In this document: positions 33,880-44,727 of the stretch, piece after piece
Position numbering within the stretch: the stretch's first letter is position 1
Layout: each line of letters starts with the position of its first letter
From: Diadema setosum
Taxonomy: Eukaryota > Echinodermata > Echinoidea > Diadematoida > Diadematidae
Length of the DNA: 64,000 nt
NCBI RefSeq assembly: GCF_964275005.1
Contig: NC_092700.1
Location: forward strand, 15,966,617 to 16,030,616
Reading direction: 5' to 3'
Notes under the pieces: generated by a model
What the model was told of the DNA's origin: nothing
Databases searched by the model: none
What the model saw: the letters and a program-made list of their open reading frames with translations, nothing else
Position numbers and translations under genes: made by a program

Positions 33880-34790
33880 TCATGGATGCAGGAAATGCCC
33901 AATCTGTTTGCAGATTACACCATCAAGAATTTTTTTTATTGGTATAAATCTTATATACAATGCCGACAGTACTTAACTTCGAATTGTTCAAAGTCTCATC
34001 ATGGTTTAATTGTGATTTATTGCCATCAAATTACGTTCTCTTTGTGAATAACCAATCACCAATTGAAGACATGACTATTCACTCACGTAGATGAAAAACA
34101 ACTGGATCAAAATGTTGGTATTATTTTGTTCTTGTTGTTTTTTGGGGCGGAGATGTCCATAGATTTACACAGAGCATTGTCTGATTGTATGAACAGAGAT
34201 AATTCAAGAACATCGAGGAATATCGTAATCCTCTGGAAAATGAGAGAGTATTTTACTAAAACACGATGCATTTTGTAATTCGTGCACTCATACTATCCCG
34301 TATTATCTGCTGTGATATTGTACTCTGAAACTGGTATACTCAGTATTAGCAAAATCAAATCTATATTGTCATTACAACAACAAAAAAAAAGTGCGACAGC
34401 ATCAATCACCGGTTCTCATTACTTAGTACACACTGAATGTTTCTTTGCTTCATGACTTATAGTCTCCGATACAAATGCACCGCAATATTCATGTATATTA
34501 TGACTACACTAAAAATCAGCTCCCTACGATGTTCAAAGATACTTTTATTCTAAACTGTAACATTCATTCATATCCTGCCCGTCATGCAAATACTATCATG
34601 AAGAAAATACTTAACGTATCATTTCTCGAAAAATCTTTCAGAAATCATAGAATTGATGTTTGAAACTAATTGCCTGACGATCTTACACCAATTTTTCCCT
34701 CCATCTTTGTAAATCATCTCACAATCATCCTTCACGCAATGCATCACTCAAATTAGACATTTTTCTCACCGAAACATTTCATACCATGTC
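33880..34790 (+). pseudogene. Decayed LINE reverse transcriptase, spacer E/F
   Basis: NLFADYTIKN at 33900-33929 is a mutated FADDT box. Downstream frames show SKINLYCHYN near 34345-34380 (paralog: SKINSILSL) and the tail FKDTFILNCNIHSYPARHAN at about 34530-34590. Frameshifts and stops throughout. Confidence 0.68.
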
Positions 34791-35125
34791 ATGATTATCA
34801 GAATACTGTAAATCATAATGTCTTTTTAATATAATTCTGAGGTAAATCTACTTGTTGGTTTGCGGGTTTTTTTATATGTTTGTTTGATTGATGTATATAA
34901 ATGATTCCAAACTTCTTATAAACCGTATGCTGTCGCTTCTCTTCTCTCGACTGTTTCATAAACATTTATCCCCTTCTTCGCGTTTGTGGTTACTGTGCGC
35001 TTAAAAACTGGTAAGTAAATCTATGTATCAGGTAGACGATACAGGAGCATGTATAAAGTACATACTACACATTGATTTTTGCTATGCAAGCTGAAGGCTT
35101 AAAAGCGAAAAAAAAAAAAAGTTTC
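34791..35125. other. 3' spacer of locus F
   Basis: Matches the 3' spacers of A, G and H (TATGCTGTCGCTTCTCTTCT; CTTAAAAACTGGTAAGTA). Ends in an A-run at 35109-35121 just before the stop codon of F. No gene. Confidence 0.55.
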
Positions 35126-36523
35126 TTAGACATCCGCACTGTAAATTGTCGAATCTGTATTATCTGTTATTTTGTCGCTGAACAGAGCCGTTCTTTCCAA
35201 TGCATTAGTGCTTGATTTAAACATTTCTCGTATCGCCTTCCGGAACGCAGGATTCTTAATCATGTAAATGACAGGATTTGCGCAAGAATTGCAGAAGGCT
35301 AGGACAATGAAAGCGGAACTTAAAGGGCTGTACAAATAGGACGTTGGCAAAACACGAAGGTTGAACAAGAGATATGCCGTCTGTGTTGGTGCCCATGAGA
35401 TTAGGAAAACGACGACAACAAGGAAAAGAATCTTGAGAACCCTTTTCCTAGCTAAGAGGTACTTAGTGGATGGGTTTGATCTATTACAGTTCAAATCTTC
35501 TCCTATCCTCCGACGGGATTGTTGATGGAGCACCAGTGCAGTCAGAGCCTGGGCTACAAGCATGATGACAGCCGGTATGAGAAACTGAACGAGGAAAAGC
35601 ATACAGCCTGTCATAATCTGGACAAATTCTGAATAATACGTTACACTGCACATGTCGCCCCTAGCACCAGCCACAAATAATGAGAATAAGTTAGCCAAGC
35701 AAGAAACCAGCCATGTCAAGGCAACAGTCTTGCCAACTCTCTGCCGTGTTACAAGACGCTTGAAATGAAGAGGATGGGCAATCGCAATGTATCTCTCTAT
35801 TGGAATCAAGGCCAGAATGAAGATGGAGGCATCCACTGAAATCCACATAAATATTTCTGAGTAAACTACTTTGCAGTAAATATCCCCTAGCCATGTTCCA
35901 GGAACCCTTAGTGCCGTAGGTAAAGGGATCATGAACACTGAAGTCAAGAAATCCGCAACGGCCAGAGCACCGATCAGTGCGTCAGTCGACCGGCAATTGT
36001 GGCTCCTTTGGAATAACACCAGGATCACGATCAGGTTTCCCACTATTCCTAGTATGGACATTGCCAGTTGTGGAATCGTCACCCATGTCCACGTAACTGA
36101 CTCCCACTTCCAAAGGGATTGGTGGACGACAGGTTCTTCCACATTTAGAGCGATAGAATTCGGTGCACTAATCGCAGCAGCCTCTGTGTAGGTATCTGTC
36201 AGATTATTAAGGCTTATTTCAAAATTATTGGCATGCTTTAGGTTGAATGTCTGTGTTTGAAAGGTGTGGTCGTGGTGCGAGGCTGTCTTGGTATGTCCAT
36301 AGCTCTGTTCGAACTGATAAGAAACTAGATCACTGTCTAAAGCTTGCGTGTGTATGGACTGACTCCAGTCGGTGGCCTCGATGACTGAGAGACTTCCAGA
36401 GTTGACAGCTGATACCCCCCGAGTGTTCGGGGGAGACTGTTCAGTGGTGTTGGCTGGTTGTGCTGTGACTGCAGAATGAATCGTTCCTGATATGATGAGA
36501 ACGATCGTTGTCATTATCCTCAT
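35126..36523 (-). CDS. Receptor locus F, intact rhodopsin-class GPCR, 465 aa
   Basis: Starts at MRIMTTIVLIISGTIHSAVT (36523). The frame extends further upstream only by crossing the acceptor TTCTGTTCAG (exon 2 from 36538). Ectodomain to about 142 with NTT and NLT sequons and the shared QFEQSY and WKWESVTWTWVTIPQ segments. TM1 GNLIVILVLF (N163), ADFLTSVFMIPLP, Cys in DIYCKVVYSEIF, ERYIAIAHPLHF, ECL2 Cys in RGDMCSVTY, TM5 CMLFLVQFLIPAVIM, TM6 FLISWAPTQTAY, TM7 NPVIY at 416-420, end STIYSADV. It is the sister of G: the two share the MIPLPTALRVPGTWLGD and YSEIFMW segments that other loci lack. First exon ends at 39063. Confidence 0.92.
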   Translation of the reverse strand: MRIMTTIVLIISGTIHSAVTAQPANTTEQSPPNTRGVSAVNSGSLSVIEATDWSQSIHTQALDSDLVSYQFEQSYGHTKTASHHDHTFQTQTFNLKHANNFEISLNNLTDTYTEAAAISAPNSIALNVEEPVVHQSLWKWESVTWTWVTIPQLAMSILGIVGNLIVILVLFQRSHNCRSTDALIGALAVADFLTSVFMIPLPTALRVPGTWLGDIYCKVVYSEIFMWISVDASIFILALIPIERYIAIAHPLHFKRLVTRQRVGKTVALTWLVSCLANLFSLFVAGARGDMCSVTYYSEFVQIMTGCMLFLVQFLIPAVIMLVAQALTALVLHQQSRRRIGEDLNCNRSNPSTKYLLARKRVLKILFLVVVVFLISWAPTQTAYLLFNLRVLPTSYLYSPLSSAFIVLAFCNSCANPVIYMIKNPAFRKAIREMFKSSTNALERTALFSDKITDNTDSTIYSADV

Positions 36524-36538
36524 TTTTGCTGTTTTTTC

Positions 36539-37453
36539 CTGAACAGAATATAATATCATAAAAATGAATGAGGAGTTGATACGCATTTTGTTATGTCATT
36601 TAAGGTTAATTAAACAGTATTCCGGAATCAGATGATAACAGGTATACGTCTAAAGTCCTTTTTATGACCCACAGACAAATAACGATGTTTTTTAATGAAA
36701 TCGTCAGAAAAAACAAAATACCATCTTTCACAAAGCAAAAAGTTTTTTCTTTTCCAGAAAAACTAAAAAAACACTCTGGGGAGAGTTGTAAGGTCATGAT
36801 AGGTACAATTCATGTATTGATTATTGGCGAATGTGGTTAGGGCCAAAATCATTCTTCCACGAGAACAGATAAAAATTTTTATTCATTCTATAACTCCTCT
36901 TTCAGAACTGTTTGAGCTAACATCTTGACGGCCTTTGAAACATAGTACACTTTACCAGTCATTATCATTGTTAATTGCACGTTAAAATACAAATCTTTTA
37001 CGAGTCTTTGGTCTGTCAATACTAAAAGACACAATATTGGTTATGACACGAGATTGTTTGTAAAGGACTTCATCCTCAAAGGAATGGATTTCAATAAGAG
37101 TCGATCCCTTTTACTGACAGCTAACTACTTGTCTTAAATCTAAATTGTGACTGGAAAAGACAGTTCACTAACATTCTTTCAGATACACCTTAATATCAAA
37201 GTCACACCTTAATATCAAAGTGACTACAAAATGGTATTTAATTTTTGCCAATGATAACCTTCATGTTTTAAGCTACAACGATTTCGATCATTGTTTTTCT
37301 TCAATGCGAACAGGGGAAACTTATTATTTCACGCATTTCTTAATTTCACCTTCTATTTATCTAAATTTTTTGATTTTTGTTTTGTTTTTTGGTGATATTG
37401 ACTCGTGTCAGCTGACATTCTCTAAGCAACCTTATTAACGACCGACGATACAA
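36539..37453 (-). other. Intron F, 3' part
   Basis: Collinear with intron G (43554-44437): TTCCGGAAT then AGATGATAACA, GATTATTGGCGAATGTGGTT and CGAGTCTTTGGTCTGTCAAT. Contains a short direct repeat ACACCTTAATATCAAAGT at 37184 and 37204. No gene. Confidence 0.6.
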
Positions 37454-37790
37454 CCTGGGCTTTGTCTCATAAAGCTGTTCGTAGACTTACGTGTGACTCT
37501 ACGAACGAATAGAATATGAAGTGCCAATATGTATGCTCATTTTTCCTTTCGTGTTAACAAAGTACGACTGTATTTGTATCAATATTTTATGAGCATTATG
37601 GCAAAAATACACGTTCAAATAAAAATATGAGTAAATAGACCTATGTCAGAATAATCATTATCTCCAAAATTCAGCTTTAGCTATTGAAATTAACAGTGAT
37701 TAGGAAACTCATTAATGTGGCATGACATATATAAGTCGTTCGCAAAGTCGTGCGTAACTTTACGAACAGCTTTATGAAACAGGGCCGTAG
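37454..37790. mobile_element. MITE family 3 in intron F
   Basis: CTGGGCTTTGTCTCATAAAG then CTGTTCGTAGACTTACG at the left, mirrored by GTAACTTTACGAACAGC then TTTATGAAACAGGG at the right. The same element occupies the equivalent place in intron G (44438-44727), so it predates the F/G duplication. Elements with GTTTCATAAAGCTGTTCGTA-type ends are common in marine invertebrate genomes. Confidence 0.8.
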
Positions 37791-37845
37791 TTGTAAAATG
37801 TTCAAATGAAATCTATTAATGGCTGATTTGCATGACTCTTTGTTT

Positions 37846-38236
37846 TAAAGGAATAGTTCAGTTTTGGTGGAGATGAGAATTTGGCTTTTAACTTTTTGTG
37901 AGATACCAAGAAAACACTAATGAAATAGTACAGATCATACCGATTTAGGAGGAATTCAAAGTTAATTTGATGAAAATCGGGTTTGGAATGACTGAAACAT
38001 CCAAAAACAAAGTAAAACAAAGCGATCGTAATAAAGTGTGGGTCCCACACGTTATTAGAATCGCTCTTTTTTGGATATCTCAGCTATTTCAAAACCAATT
38101 TTCATCAAATAAACGTTGAATTCCTCATAGAATTACATGCTCTTTCATATTTCATAAGAGGTTTCTCATTATCTCACCAAAAAATGTTAGAAACCTGAAA
38201 TTAGGTCTCAACCAAAACTGTACGATCCCTTTAAAA
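37846..38236. mobile_element. MITE family 2 copy in intron F
   Basis: TTTTAAAGGAATAGTTCAGT at the left and CTGTACGATCCCTTTAAAAG at the right, with inverted arms as in 28947-29346. Absent from the collinear position in intron G, hence inserted into F (or lost from G) after the duplication. Confidence 0.75.
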
Positions 38237-38501
38237 GCATAGTGAACATAAAGTGAATCTATTTTCATAACTTTTAAAGGAATAGCAATATTCAAGATAC
38301 CTATTTAAGAAATGAAAAACAGTGATAATACCATCCTATGATGAAATACCAAAAAATGCATATTGTTTAAATTCATGAAAATTCTTCCGTCGAGATGTTT
38401 TCATTGCAACTGATTGACAAATTGCCCTACATCGACGTAAATAAGCACTGAATTGATCAGTGTTTTAGTAGTAGCCATGATAAAAAAATCATGGGCGTAC
38501 A

Positions 38502-38573
38502 TACTCGAGCAGGATTCGAACCTACGACCTCCTGATCACCGGACAGGCGTCATCTCCACTAGACCACCGAGCT
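38502..38573 (-). repeat. tRNA-like SINE head, left arm
   Basis: Contains an A box TGGTCTAGTGG and a perfect B box GGTTCGAATCC at normal spacing, with T-arm and most of the acceptor stem pairing. The anticodon loop is wrong for a working tRNA (C where U33 is expected), so I treat it as the pol III promoter of a SINE. Confidence 0.8.
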
Positions 38574-38783
38574 TTCGCCCGACAGCAAGTGTTGGTTCTA
38601 ATCCTTATAGCATGCAGCGGGTACTGCTTTGTTATTCAAATTCATGAAAATTCTTCCGTCGAGATGTTTTCATTGCAACTGATTGACAAATTGCCCTACA
38701 TCGACGTAAATAAGCACTGAATTGATCAATTCATAATATAAGGATTAGATAAGGATTAGAACCAACACTTGCTGTCGGGCGAA

Positions 38784-38855
38784 AGCTCGGTGGTCTAGTG
38801 GAGATGACGCCTGTCCGGTGATCAGGAGGTCGTAGGTTCGAATCCTGCTCGAGTA
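38784..38855 (+). repeat. tRNA-like SINE head, right arm
   Basis: Inverted, near-identical copy of the head at 38502-38573 with the same A and B boxes. T stem GTAGG/CCTGC, acceptor about GCTCGG/TCGAGT. The first acceptor pair and the closing anticodon-stem pair are mismatched. Not a likely functional tRNA gene. Confidence 0.8.
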
Positions 38856-39062
38856 TGTACGCCCATGATTTTTTATCATGGTTACTACTAAACACTGATC
38901 AATTCAGTGCTTATTTACGTCGATGTAGGGCAATTTGTCAATCAGTTGAAATGCATATTGTTTCTTAGAAATTAAAGCCTAGGACAACTGTTTTCCCATG
39001 CCATGCTGTTTGAAGCCAGTATTCTATTACCGGTTTGAGAAAATCAACTTACCAAATCTTAC

Positions 39063-39280
39063 CCGAAACAGGTGAACTCCTGAGCACTGACTAACAGCAA
39101 TATCCTCACGACATGTACATCCGCACTTTGTTGAAATGATGTATTCGATCTGCCTGTCTTTGGACTTAAGTAGTGGGCATCAAATTATGCGCATGGGCAA
39201 GGGACGGGACGAATTCAGCCAATGATATCATACAGCAAACACAATTTGACATACTTTTAGGTATACACACACACACACGC
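39063..39280 (-). promoter_or_regulatory. Promoter and untranslated first exon of locus F
   Basis: CA tract (39262-39280); inverted CCAAT (39219-39223); NRF1-like TGCGCATGGGCA (39188-39199); minus-strand CTTAAGTCCAAAGACAGG near 39160; leader AAAGTGCGGATGTACATGTC with uATG at 39120 and a short uORF (M-Y-M-S-stop); donor GTAAGA with exon end 39063. Confidence 0.75.
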
Positions 39281-40127
39281 TCCACGCAAACATGATAGCA
39301 CCGCACGCAAGAACAAAATTACTTGTGCATCCTAGACTGTGAAGCTTCCGACTGAATTAACAATCATGGAAGTAGACATTACATATTTTCATCAAATTCA
39401 TCTGCATGAGCATGTATATAAAGCGAAGCTAGTAAAACACACACAAGAATACATCACTGGGTACATCAGACATGCCACGTGATGATGTTGACGTTTACGT
39501 GAGTTGGATATTTGTAGGGGGTTACTTGATCGTCATTTATCGTTCTTCTTAAAAGAGATCCAGTATTTTTCTTTTATGCTTTGTTTCTCTCTTATCTGGA
39601 ATGCGACGGATCATGCCATGTGAGTAATTTGAAGAAACGGCGCATAACCGACACTTTGCTTGTTTTCACTCCACTGAATGAAAGTCTATAATCAAAATAA
39701 TTGTACAAGATGCCCCCAACTGCCGCAGTTTCCTCTTTCGAATAGTGGCCATTTGTTAAATTCATTCATTACTGACTCAACTCTACTAAATGAATGAATG
39801 AATGAATGAATGAATGAATGAATAGATAGATAGATAGATAAATGAATAAACAAATGAGTAGATAAATCATGACTCAGAACCACACTTTAATGAAATGATA
39901 AATGAAGTGAATGATTTTAATGAACAGATTCAAATGCACAGTGTCAAAAGCCAACACACACATTAAAAATTCAGATGTTACATTAGTTTCTGTATGCCTG
40001 ACATTAGTGTGTCTTGATATATCTCACATCTTTACATGATCCAGTTCAAATCCCAAAAGAATGTAATACAAAAGAATGTAATAGATGGGTTCTCGTCTTT
40101 CCTTCACCATAGATGCGACCAATTCTC
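39281..40127. other. Distal upstream block, unit F, with (AATG)n(ATAG)n
   Basis: Collinear with 45270-46057 in unit G. A tetranucleotide microsatellite (AATG then ATAG) fills 39789-39842, and in G the same place has a shorter, irregular AATG run (45798-45835). No gene. Confidence 0.55.
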
Positions 40128-40950
40128 ATTCTGTTTGCAGATGACACGATCGAGCACTCTTTTTTTTTAATATGAACTTACATACACTGACCACAGTAAT
40201 TAACTTCGAATCATTCAAAGTCCCAACGTGGTTTAAGTGTAATGAATTGTTAATAGTACATTATGTTATTTTTAAAAATAATCATACATCAATAGAACAC
40301 ATATTAAACTATACACGTATATATACAGAGGGTAAACTATTGGATCAAAAGTCTTGTGTTAATTTTGAGGGGTTATCCATAGATTTACATTGAACATGGC
40401 CCGGTCATATACACAGGGTTCATTCAACAACATCGAGAAATATCGGGATCCTCTGCAAAGTTATAGGGAGTATCTTTCTAAAAACACATAGCATCTGTTA
40501 ATGCATTCATACTGTCTAATATTACCTACTGTAATGTGTGTACTCGGAAACTGTGGTATTAGCAAAATCAATTCTATATTGTCATTGCCTCTTTGCTTCA
40601 TGACTTAGAGTCTCCGATAGGCATGCATGGCAAACCGCAATATTCATGTATATGACTACACTAAAAATCAGCTCCCTACGATGATCAAAGATACTTTTAT
40701 TCTAAACTGTAACATTCATTCATATCCTGCTCGTCATGCAAATACTATCATTTAGAAAAATCCTAAACATATCATTTCTCAAAAAAATATTTCAAAAACC
40801 ACACACTTGATGTTTGAAACTCATTGTCTGACAATCTTACACTAATCCTTCCCTCTATCTTTGTAAATCATCTCACAAAATCATCCTTCTTGAAATGCAT
40901 CACTCAAATTAGACATTTTGCTCACCGAAACATTTCTTACCATAAGTAAT
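40128..40950 (+). pseudogene. Decayed LINE reverse transcriptase, spacer F/G (best copy)
   Basis: ILFADDTIEH at 40129-40158. A 73-codon open frame follows with the features of the region after the catalytic box: VPTWFKCNELL (40217-40250), HYVIFKNNHTSIEHI, KLLDQKSCVNFEG. Next come GNCGISKINSILSL at 40551-40592 and the tail FKDTFILNCNIHSYPARHAN at about 40685-40745. The order matches non-LTR (CR1/jockey-like) reverse transcriptases from motif YxDD to the C-terminus. Stops, frameshifts and the missing N-terminal half make it non-functional. Antisense to the receptors. Confidence 0.75.
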
Positions 40951-41278
40951 GATTGTCAGTGTACTGTAAATCATCGTGTCGTTTTGATAAAATTCTTAGG
41001 TAAACTTAGTTATTGGCTTGTTTGTTTGTTGTTTGTTTGATGTACTAGCAAATAGTTCCAAACGTATAAACTGTATGCTGTCGCTTCTCTTCTCTCAACT
41101 TGTTCATAAACATTAATCCCCTTCTTTGCGTTTGTGCAGCTACTGTGCTTTAAAAAAAAATGGTAAGTAGATCCATTATTTCAAGTAGACAATACAGGAG
41201 CATGAACATATCTAAAGTAAATTCTACACATTGATTCCTGCTATGCAGGCTGAAGGTTTAAAAGCGAAAAAGTTTCCT
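40951..41278. other. 3' spacer of locus G
   Basis: Collinear with 34800-35120 downstream of F (TGTATGCTGTCGCTTCTCTT; GATCCATTATTTCAAGTAGA). It is interrupted at 41279 by the transposon. No gene. Confidence 0.55.
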
Positions 41279-42137
41279 AACCCCATAAAGCCCTACGGGG
41301 CACATTGTGCCCCCTACCCGATTTTCATTTGTCACTCCTCTGCCTCAATCCAATTTCAATCAAATTTTGTGACTTTTCCTAAAATCTATTTGCAAACATT
41401 TTTATAGAGAATTTATGTATATTTGATATTGCTGGTTGCCATGGCAACCATAACTTACAACCATATCAGTCAGATTTTGCATTTTTGTTCTGTTCCAATT
41501 TCAATTAACAATATTACAGTGTATGAAATGGATGTTTCTCGGATGAAATCTCCTAAGGAAGCAAAATGTGAAGGTCCTGAAATGTGTTTCTTATTTTTTC
41601 CTTTGTTTTTATGTGACAAAGGCATAAAACAATAAACATAATAGAGATAATTGAAACAAAAACAGTATTATCAACAGATTGCCCCGCTATTTGGTGTAAT
41701 TTTGATTCCTTCACCCAGGTTATTGCTGTAAAGTCATTAGTTTATCATATTATCAATCTGCAAACTCAAAATTCCAGTATCATGCAAATATGAAATGTGA
41801 TAACTATGCACATGTACCGATCCCAAACATTTCATAACAGGTCTCATGATGTATTTCTTTATGTTTTTATGAAAAGCGCCACCATGTGGTGACCTTAAGA
41901 AATGTCAACCATAACAAATAGTAAGATTCCACTTACTTATCATTTGTGGCAAATATGAATATTATTGGTATATAATAACACATATGTACTGGGGATAAAG
42001 AAATTGCGCAGAAAATCATGTTTTTAGCAAATACCCCATGTCTTTCCTTATATTTTGGTAAATAGCGCACCCCCCCCCCCACCCCTCCCCCACCTTGACC
42101 CTGGGAAGGGTCAAAATAGCTTGGGCTTAATAGGGTT
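41279..42137. mobile_element. Transposon inserted on the ancestral stop codon of locus G
   Basis: Ends TAACCCCATAAAGCCC (left) and GGGCTTAATAGGGTTA (right) are inverted repeats. Compared with F, where the receptor ends GATGTCTAAGAAAC (minus strand), G reads GATGTGTAA, then the element, then TTAGGAAAC. The insertion site is therefore the TTAA that overlaps the old stop codon, and TAA is kept. TTAA targeting with CCC-starting ends suggests piggyBac-like. The interior holds no transposase; the plus-strand frame 41423-41635 is unrecognised. Confidence 0.75.
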
Positions 42138-42176
42138 ACACATCCACACAGTAAATTGTCGAATCTGTGTTATCTG

Positions 42177-43538
42177 TTATTTTTCGCTGAACAAAGCCGT
42201 TCTTTCCAACGCACTTGTGGTTGATTTAAACAATTCTCCTACCGCCTTCCGGAACGCAGGATTCTGAATCGTGTAAATGACAGGATTTGCGCAAGAATTG
42301 CAGAAGGCTAAGACGATAAAAGCTGAACTTAAAGGGCTGTACAAATATGACGTTGGCAAAACACGAAGGTTGTACAAGAGATATGCCGTCTGTGTCGGTG
42401 TCCATGAGATTAGGAAAACGACGACGACAAGAAACAGAATCTTGAGAACACTCTTCCTAGCCAAAAGGTACTTAGTGGATGGGTTTGAGTTATTGCAGTT
42501 CAAATCTTCTCCTATCCTCCGGCGGGATTGTTGATGGAGCACCAGTGCAGTTAGAGCCTGGGCTACAAGCATGATGACAGCCGGTATGAGAAACTGAACA
42601 AGGTAAAGCATACAGCCTGTCATAATCTGGGCAAGATCTGAATAAAACGTCACAGTGCACATATCGCCCCTAGCACCAGCCACAGAGAATAAGAATAAGT
42701 TAGCCAAGAAAGCAACCAGCCATGTCAAGGCAATAACTTTGCCAACTCTCTGCCGTGTTACAAGACGCTTGAAATGAAGAGGGTGGGCAATTGCAATGTA
42801 TCTCTCTAATGGAATCAAGGCCAGAATGAAGATGGAGGCATCCACTGAAACCCACATAAATATTTCTGAGTAAACTATTTTGCAGTAAACATCCCCTAGC
42901 CATGTTCCAGGAACCCTGAGTGCCGTAGGTAGAGGGATCATGAACACTGACGTCAAGAAATCAGCAACGGCCAGAGCACCGATCAGGGCATCAGTCGACC
43001 GGCACGTGTGGCGCCTTTGGAAAAGCACCAGGATCACGGTCAGATTTCCCACTATTCCCAGCATGGACATTGTTATTTGCGGAATCGTCACCCATGTCCA
43101 CGTAACTGACTCCCACTTCCAAAGGGATTGGTGGACGACAGGTTCTTCCACATTTTGAGCGATAGAATTCGGTGTACCAATCGCAGCAGCCTCTGTGTAG
43201 ATGTCTGTCAGATTATTAAGGCTTATTTCAAAGATATTGGCATCCTTTAGGTTGAATGTCTGTGTTTGAAAGGTTTGTTCGTGGTGCGAGGTTGTCTTGG
43301 TATGTAAATAGCTCTGTCCGAACTGAGAAGAAACTAGATCACTGTCTAAAAATTGCGTATGTATGGACTGAGTACCGTCGGTGGCCTCGATGTCTGAATG
43401 ACTTCCAGAGTTGACAGCTGATACCCCCAGAGTGTTCGGGGGAGAATGTTCAGGAGCTGTGGTGTTGACCGGTTGTGCTGTGACTGCAGGATGAATCGTC
43501 CCTGATATGATGAAAGCGATCGTGGTCATTATCCTCAT
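42177..43538 (-). CDS. Receptor locus G, rhodopsin-class GPCR with truncated tail, 453 aa
   Basis: Starts at MRIMTTIAFIISGTIHPAVT (43538); exon 2 begins 43553 after TTCTGTTCAG. Ectodomain, then TM1 GNLTVILVLF, ADFLTSVFMIPLP, Cys in DVYCKIVYSEIF, LERYIAIAHPLHF, ECL2 Cys in RGDMCTVTF, CMLYLVQFLIPAVIM, FLISWTPTQTAY and NPVIY: all seven helices are intact. The protein stops at LFSEK because the A-run encoding EK-I has five As rather than six. The next frame still encodes ITDNTDSTIYCVDV up to a TAA at 42135-42137. Thus only the C-terminal 13-14 residues are lost. Whether this alters trafficking is unknown. The first exon ends at 45027, and F is its closest relative. Confidence 0.85.
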   Translation of the reverse strand: MRIMTTIAFIISGTIHPAVTAQPVNTTAPEHSPPNTLGVSAVNSGSHSDIEATDGTQSIHTQFLDSDLVSSQFGQSYLHTKTTSHHEQTFQTQTFNLKDANIFEISLNNLTDIYTEAAAIGTPNSIAQNVEEPVVHQSLWKWESVTWTWVTIPQITMSMLGIVGNLTVILVLFQRRHTCRSTDALIGALAVADFLTSVFMIPLPTALRVPGTWLGDVYCKIVYSEIFMWVSVDASIFILALIPLERYIAIAHPLHFKRLVTRQRVGKVIALTWLVAFLANLFLFSVAGARGDMCTVTFYSDLAQIMTGCMLYLVQFLIPAVIMLVAQALTALVLHQQSRRRIGEDLNCNNSNPSTKYLLARKSVLKILFLVVVVFLISWTPTQTAYLLYNLRVLPTSYLYSPLSSAFIVLAFCNSCANPVIYTIQNPAFRKAVGELFKSTTSALERTALFSEK

Positions 43539-43553
43539 TTTGCTGTTCTTTTC

Positions 43554-44437
43554 CTGAACAGAACATGATATCGTAAAAAGAAACGAGGAGTTGATACGCA
43601 TTTGCTATGTCAAAGGTTGATCAAAAAGTATTCCGGAATTAGATGATAACATGTATACGTCTATAGCCCTTTTTATGACCCACGGGCAAATCACAATGTT
43701 TTGTTTTTTTTAACCAAATCATCAGAAACACAAATACCATCTTTCGCAAAACAAAAAGTGGTTTCTTTTCCGTAAAAACTTTGGAGAGTTGTAAGGCAAT
43801 AATAAATACAATATATTCTTAATGTATTGATTATTGGCGAATGTGGTTACGGCCAATATCATTCTTCCACGAGAACAGGTAAAACTTTCGATTCCATTCT
43901 ATACCTCTTCTTTCAGAACTGTTGGAGCCTAACATCTTGCCGGCCTTTGAAAAATACTACTCTTTACCAGTCATTATGGCATGTTAAAATACAAGTCTTT
44001 AACGAGTCTTTTGATATGTCAATACTAAAAGACACAATATTGGTTATGACAAAAGATTGTCTGTATAAAAGGACTTCATCTTCAAGGGAATGTATTTCTA
44101 TAAGAATCGATCCTTTTTATGATAACTATCTTCGTTGTGTTAATTTATGACTGGAAATGATAGTTTACTAACATTCCTTTAGATACACCTAAATATCAAA
44201 GTGACAACACAATAGTATTTATTTTTTGCCATTTTTTTTTTCATGTTCTAAGCTACAACGATTTCGACAATTGATTTTCTTCAATGCGAACAGGTGACAC
44301 TTCCGATATCACTCCTTTCTTAGTTTCACCTTCTATTTATATAAAATTTTGGATTCTTTGTGTTTTGTTTTTTGGTGACAATTACTCGTGACAGCTGAGA
44401 CGCTGTAAGCAACCTTGATTAACGACCGACAATACAA
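43554..44437 (-). other. Intron G, 3' part
   Basis: Collinear with intron F and without any element of its own in this part. No gene. Confidence 0.6.
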
Positions 44438-44727
44438 CCTGGGCTTTGTTTCGTAAAGCTGTTCGTAAAGTTACGTATGACTTTACGAACGATTGCAATA
44501 AGTGCCTATATGCATGCTCATTTTTTCCCCTTACGTTTTAACAAAGTACGACTGTATGTCAATATTTCATCTGCATTGGTGCAAAAATACACTTTCAATT
44601 AAAATATGTGTTAACATGTAAGAATAATCATTATCTGCAAATTTCAACTCTAGCTTTTGAAATTAACAATGATCAGGAAACCCATGCACTTCCTTTACGA
44701 ACAGCTTTATGAAACAGGGTCCAGGTT
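44438..44727. mobile_element. MITE family 3 in intron G
   Basis: CCTGGGCTTTGTTTCGTAAA then GCTGTTCGTAAAGTTACG at the left; TTTACGAACAGC then TTTATGAAACAGGG at the right. Orthologous to 37454-37790 in intron F. Confidence 0.8.

Larger units (their letters stand above)
38369..38948. mobile_element. Head-to-head tRNA-derived SINE pair with 15-bp target duplication
   Basis: AAATGCATATTGTTT stands immediately left (38354-38368) and right (38949-38963) as a perfect 15-bp direct repeat, and intron G shows the uninterrupted site. Inside, two tRNA-like heads face in opposite directions, each followed by the same tail (CATGATTTTTTATCATGG, AATTCAGTGCTTATTTACGT, GATGTAGGGCAATTTGTCAA). A further direct copy of the tail end lies at 38638-38733. 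Arms are almost identical, so the insertion is young. Confidence 0.85.

Noticed and set aside
38784..38855. Functional tRNA gene
   Set aside because: A and B boxes are good, but U33 is replaced by C, stem pairs mismatch, and the copy lies in an inverted SINE with a target duplication.
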